A stretch of DNA of 7,198 nt from the NCBI GenBank assembly GCA_016937135.1, contig JAFGWO010000039.1, positions 1 to 7,198 of the forward strand, in the 5' to 3' direction. Both the position numbers and the translations under genes were made by a program. Source of the stretch: Pseudomonadota bacterium. Lineage in GTDB: Bacteria; BMS3Abin14. The notes under the pieces are model-generated. The model made no database searches, was not told the DNA's origin, and was given only the letters and a program-made list of their open reading frames with translations. Below, piece after piece: positions 5,613 to 7,198 of the stretch (position 1 is the first letter of the stretch; the number at the start of each line of letters is the position of its first letter).

Positions 5613-6806
5613 CTATTTATCCCCCTGAATTTCCTCGAGGGTCCTTATGATGGCGTTCATACCCGGATCATCGTTGATGTCGTGGATGTCGATGTAGCGG
5701 ATGACGCCTTTCTTGTCGATGATGAAAATTGCCCTTTCCGCAACCCCTTCCCTCCTGAGAACATCGTATTTTAAAGACACATGCCCATGGGGCCAGAAAT
5801 CACTCAGCACGGGAAAGGAAAGGTTGTTGCCCTGCGACCACCCCTTGAGGCTGGGGATATTATCCGTGAGAACACCCAGAACCTGGGTGTCGGTGGCGGC
5901 GAAGAGGTCCTTGAGCTCCTCATACGCCGCCAGCTGGCCCGTTCAGACAGGGGTGAAGGCCGCGGGCAAAAAGGTCAAAAGAACATTTTTTTCCCCCCGG
6001 TAGTCGCTAAGGGTCACATCCGTATCCTGGGTCGAGGGAAGGGTGAAATCCGGGGCCTCCTCCCCGACCCTGGGCTCGTTGGTCGGCCGGGACGGGGGCA
6101 CCATCACATACAGCGGAACCTTTCCCATGCCGAAGGAACTCTCTGCCGCAAAGGCCTCCGAAGGCCCGTTGAAGGGCAACAGGGTTTTAAAAAGAAAGGA
6201 TACGGGACCCGTCTTCCCCTCCAGGATCTCATCAATGGCTTTCTTGTAGTTTTCGTAGGGCTGGGCGCCCTTGTAAATGGTACCGTTAATAAAAACCGTG
6301 GGCGTGCTCCAGATGTCCAGTTCGTGGATCCGGTCAAGGTTTTCGTTCAATTCGGGCAGGTGGGTCCTGTCGTCCAGGGCCTTTTTGAATTTTTCCATGT
6401 CAAGACCGATTTCCTTGGCGATACGCTCAAGGTCGGGCCTCTCAAGCTCCGGTGCGTTTTCAAAAAGAAGATCGTGCATCTCCCAGAATTTCCCCTGGTC
6501 CCAGGCCGCCCAGGCGGCCAGCGCCGCGTCCCGCGAATGGTTGGAATATTTCCTCATGTAAGGGACCATCGTGAAACGGATCTTCCCCTCGTATTCCTCC
6601 ACAAGCCGTTTGAAGGTCAAACTGACCTCCTTGCAGAAGGGTCACATGAAATCCGCGATCTCGATGATCTCCACCGGCGCCTTGTCCGCACCCTTCGATG
6701 GGGCCCTTACGGGTTGGAATGACTCGGCGCCATGGATGGGAAGGGATGCCACAAGGGCCACCGCCACAAGCAACATGATCGTCAGGCAAACAGGACCTCT
6801 TCTCAT
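5613..6806 (-). CDS. Secreted DsbA-like/peroxiredoxin fusion selenoprotein with two selenocysteines
   Basis: One 397-codon frame holds two in-frame TGAs (codons 55 and 288) and ends in TAG. Residues 1-28 form a signal peptide (MRRGPVCLTIMLLVAVALVA, cleavage probably after HGA). Residues about 45-195 are a DsbA/Thioredoxin_4-type domain: EIADFM-U55-PFCKEV replaces the usual C-P-x-C, and the cis-proline loop is STPTVFING (P169). A linker of about 50 residues leads to a peroxiredoxin domain (about 245-397): GEEAPDFTLP, then PAAFTPV-U288-TGQ at the peroxidatic PxxxTxxC site, FPVLSDFWPHG, and the conserved Arg in ERAIFIIDKKG (R358). No resolving Cys is present; C58 is the only Cys in the mature protein. 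The ATG at 6806 has a perfect AAGGAGG 7 nt upstream. Probable role: peroxide or thiol-disulfide chemistry outside the cytoplasm. The alternative, a gene with two nonsense mutations, is unlikely because both TGAs fall exactly on catalytic positions and the frame is otherwise intact. Confidence 0.92.
5895..5931 (-). promoter_or_regulatory. Putative bacterial SECIS element for Sec288
   Basis: It begins 11 nt after the TGA at 5943-5945. The lower stem is GGCGGCG (5931-5925) with CGCCGCC (5901-5895). A small internal loop (TAT opposite TT) separates it from an upper stem, GAGG (5921-5918) with CCTC (5907-5904). The 10-nt apical loop is AGCTCAAGGA, with G as its second base. The loop starts 25 nt after the TGA, within the range known for bacterial SECIS elements read by SelB. 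It lies inside the coding sequence, as expected in bacteria. Folded by eye. Confidence 0.75.
5943..5945 (-). other. Selenocysteine codon (TGA), residue 288, peroxiredoxin active site
   Basis: The TGA falls between TFLPAAFTPV and TGQLAAYEEL. In AhpE/AhpC-type peroxiredoxins this position is the peroxidatic Cys of the PxxxTxxC motif. The frame stays open and peroxiredoxin-like on both sides, up to the TAG at 5613-5615. Confidence 0.92.
6612..6630 (-). promoter_or_regulatory. Putative bacterial SECIS element for Sec55
   Basis: It begins 11 nt after the TGA at 6642-6644. GGAGGTCA (6630-6623) pairs with TGACCTTC (6619-6612), eight pairs including one G-U, closing a GTT loop whose first base is G. 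The loop starts 19 nt after the TGA. A G at the start of the apical loop and this distance fit the bacterial SECIS consensus. Folded by eye. Confidence 0.75.
6642..6644 (-). other. Selenocysteine codon (TGA), residue 55, DsbA-like active site
   Basis: The TGA falls between APVEIIEIADFM and PFCKEVSLTF. In DsbA-type proteins the first Cys of CPxC occupies this position, so the motif reads U-P-F-C. The frame continues through a full DsbA-like domain with its cis-proline loop. Confidence 0.92.
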
Positions 6807-6813
6807 AAAAAAA

Positions 6814-6820
6814 CCTCCTT
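6814..6820 (-). promoter_or_regulatory. Ribosome binding site that fixes the selenoprotein start
   Basis: AAGGAGG on the minus strand is followed by seven T bases and then the ATG at 6806-6804. This favours 6806 over an in-frame ATG at 6854 and leaves a clean signal peptide. Confidence 0.88.
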
Positions 6821-6856
6821 CAACGAAATGGACCTTTGAAAAAAATGTTTTCATTT

Positions 6857-6881
6857 AATATACCAAAAACAAACGGGTCAA
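6857..6881 (-). promoter_or_regulatory. Possible promoter of the selenoprotein gene
   Basis: TTGACC (6881-6876) lies upstream of an AT-rich TATATTAAAT stretch (6862-6853). The spacer to TATATT is only 13 nt; using TATTAA (6860-6855) or TTAAAT (6858-6853) instead gives 15 or 17 nt with weaker -10 matches. The leader would be about 40-50 nt. The match is imperfect, but the position directly upstream of the gene is right. Confidence 0.4.
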
Positions 6882-6994
6882 AACATCTTTATGATTTCTT
6901 TCGTTTTTTGCGCCAGGTAGGGGTAATATGCGGATTTTCAATCCATCCTTTTCTCTGTCATAATCCGCCCCGCCAGAGGGGAAAGATGATGACC

Positions 6995-7134
6995 TCGCAA
7001 AAAGTCATCGACGCGCCCCGCGCGGGGCGCCCGGATCAAGGACCCGGGTTGCAAGTCCTTGATCCGTGAGGAAAGGGAAAACGACGCTTTTCTTGTTCCG
7101 GAAAGCGTTAGGTCCCGGATCGGACTTTTTGCGA
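6995..7134. mobile_element. MITE/REP-like element with 12-bp terminal inverted repeats
   Basis: TCGCAAAAAGTC (6995-7006) and its exact reverse complement GACTTTTTGCGA (7123-7134) bound a 140-bp non-coding segment. Inside are three hairpins: an 18-bp perfect palindrome GCGCCCCGCGCGGGGCGC (7013-7030); an 11-bp perfect stem GGATCAAGGAC (7033-7043) with GTCCTTGATCC (7055-7065); and CGCTTTTC (7085-7092) with GGAAAGCG (7100-7107), which includes one G-T pair. No transposase is present. No flanking target duplication was identified. It may be a non-autonomous element or a structured intergenic repeat. Confidence 0.6.
7029..7054 (+). repeat. 26-bp repeat module, copy 1
   Basis: It matches 7173-7198 at 25 of 26 positions; the only difference is CCC versus CAC in the middle. 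It sits directly after a GC-rich palindrome and forms the left arm and loop of the 11-bp hairpin ending at 7065. Confidence 0.85.
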
Positions 7135-7154
7135 CCCTGTTAACAACCAACAAC

Positions 7155-7198
7155 GCGGCCCGGGTGCAGGCCGCCCGGATCAAGGACACGGGTTGCAA
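7155..7198 (+). repeat. Repeat module, copy 2 (GC hairpin plus 26-bp repeat, cut by the window end)
   Basis: GCGGCC (7155-7160) pairs with GGCCGC (7169-7174) around an 8-nt loop, followed by the second copy of the 26-bp repeat (7173-7198). The right arm, expected to read GTCCTTGATCC, would lie just outside the window. The layout matches copy 1, with a different GC stem. Confidence 0.75.

Noticed and set aside
5781..6722. Long plus-strand open frame of 313 codons opposite the selenoprotein gene
   Set aside because: It is an antisense shadow. Its protein is Gly/Arg/Pro-rich without a recognisable domain, whereas the minus strand carries clear DsbA and peroxiredoxin motifs.
5613..6806. Reading the redox gene as a pseudogene with two nonsense mutations
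   Set aside because: Both stops are TGA, both are at catalytic Cys positions, both are followed by hairpins at the same distance, and the rest of the frame is undamaged.
5613..6806. Alternative genetic code with TGA read as Trp or Gly
   Set aside because: Genes ending at 679, 1620 and 2830 use TGA as their stop at the expected protein ends, and neither Trp nor Gly would fit the redox active sites.
6807..6854. Upstream in-frame ATG (6854) as start of the selenoprotein
   Set aside because: It would overlap the probable promoter, has no good ribosome site, and would put 16 extra residues before a clean signal peptide. The ATG at 6806 has a perfect AAGGAGG.
6938..7198. Minus-strand open frame entering from the window end
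   Set aside because: It runs through the inverted-repeat element; the repeated SLIRA words in its translation come from the DNA repeat, not from a protein family.

Overview
All recognisable genes lie on the minus strand, so the window reads from high to low coordinates. The gene content suggests a Desulfobacterota/deltaproteobacterium-type organism: GC-rich codon use, a DUF1844, TPR/zinc, DUF4388, PhoH, 7TMR-HD gene run, and a selenoprotein. This placement is inferred from gene families only.

Layout in reading order. (1) 7198-6882 has no gene. It holds a MITE/REP-like element of about 140 bp (6995-7134) bounded by perfect 12-bp inverted repeats, plus a second, truncated copy of its inner module at the window edge. 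(2) 6806-5613 is the highlight: one 397-codon frame interrupted by two in-frame TGA codons. Each TGA sits exactly where a redox family has its catalytic Cys. The first makes a DsbA-like U-P-F-C motif and the second a peroxiredoxin P-A-A-F-T-P-V-U-T motif. Each TGA is followed, after the same 11-nt gap, by a hairpin that fits a bacterial SECIS. The best reading is a secreted two-selenocysteine fusion of a DsbA-like thioredoxin domain and a peroxiredoxin. The mature protein would have only one cysteine. Ordinary annotation would break it into two or three pieces. (3) 5612-5231 is a gene-free spacer with a 21-bp tandem repeat, smaller repeats and a good sigma70-type promoter. (4) 5230-1 is a tightly packed five-gene operon with overlaps or gaps of a few bases: DUF1844 protein; large TPR/zinc-motif membrane protein; DUF4388 protein with a pseudopilin-like tail; PhoH-family ATPase; and the N-terminal part of a 7TMR-HD (PgpH-type) hydrolase that runs off the window.

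Three of the operon genes end in TGA, so TGA is a normal stop codon here. The two internal TGAs of the redox gene need local, SECIS-dependent recoding, not a changed genetic code. The operon joins an RNA-metabolism-type ATPase and a probable cyclic-dinucleotide phosphodiesterase to envelope and regulatory proteins of unknown function. The redox gene has its own promoter and looks like an independent unit for peroxide or disulfide chemistry outside the cytoplasm.
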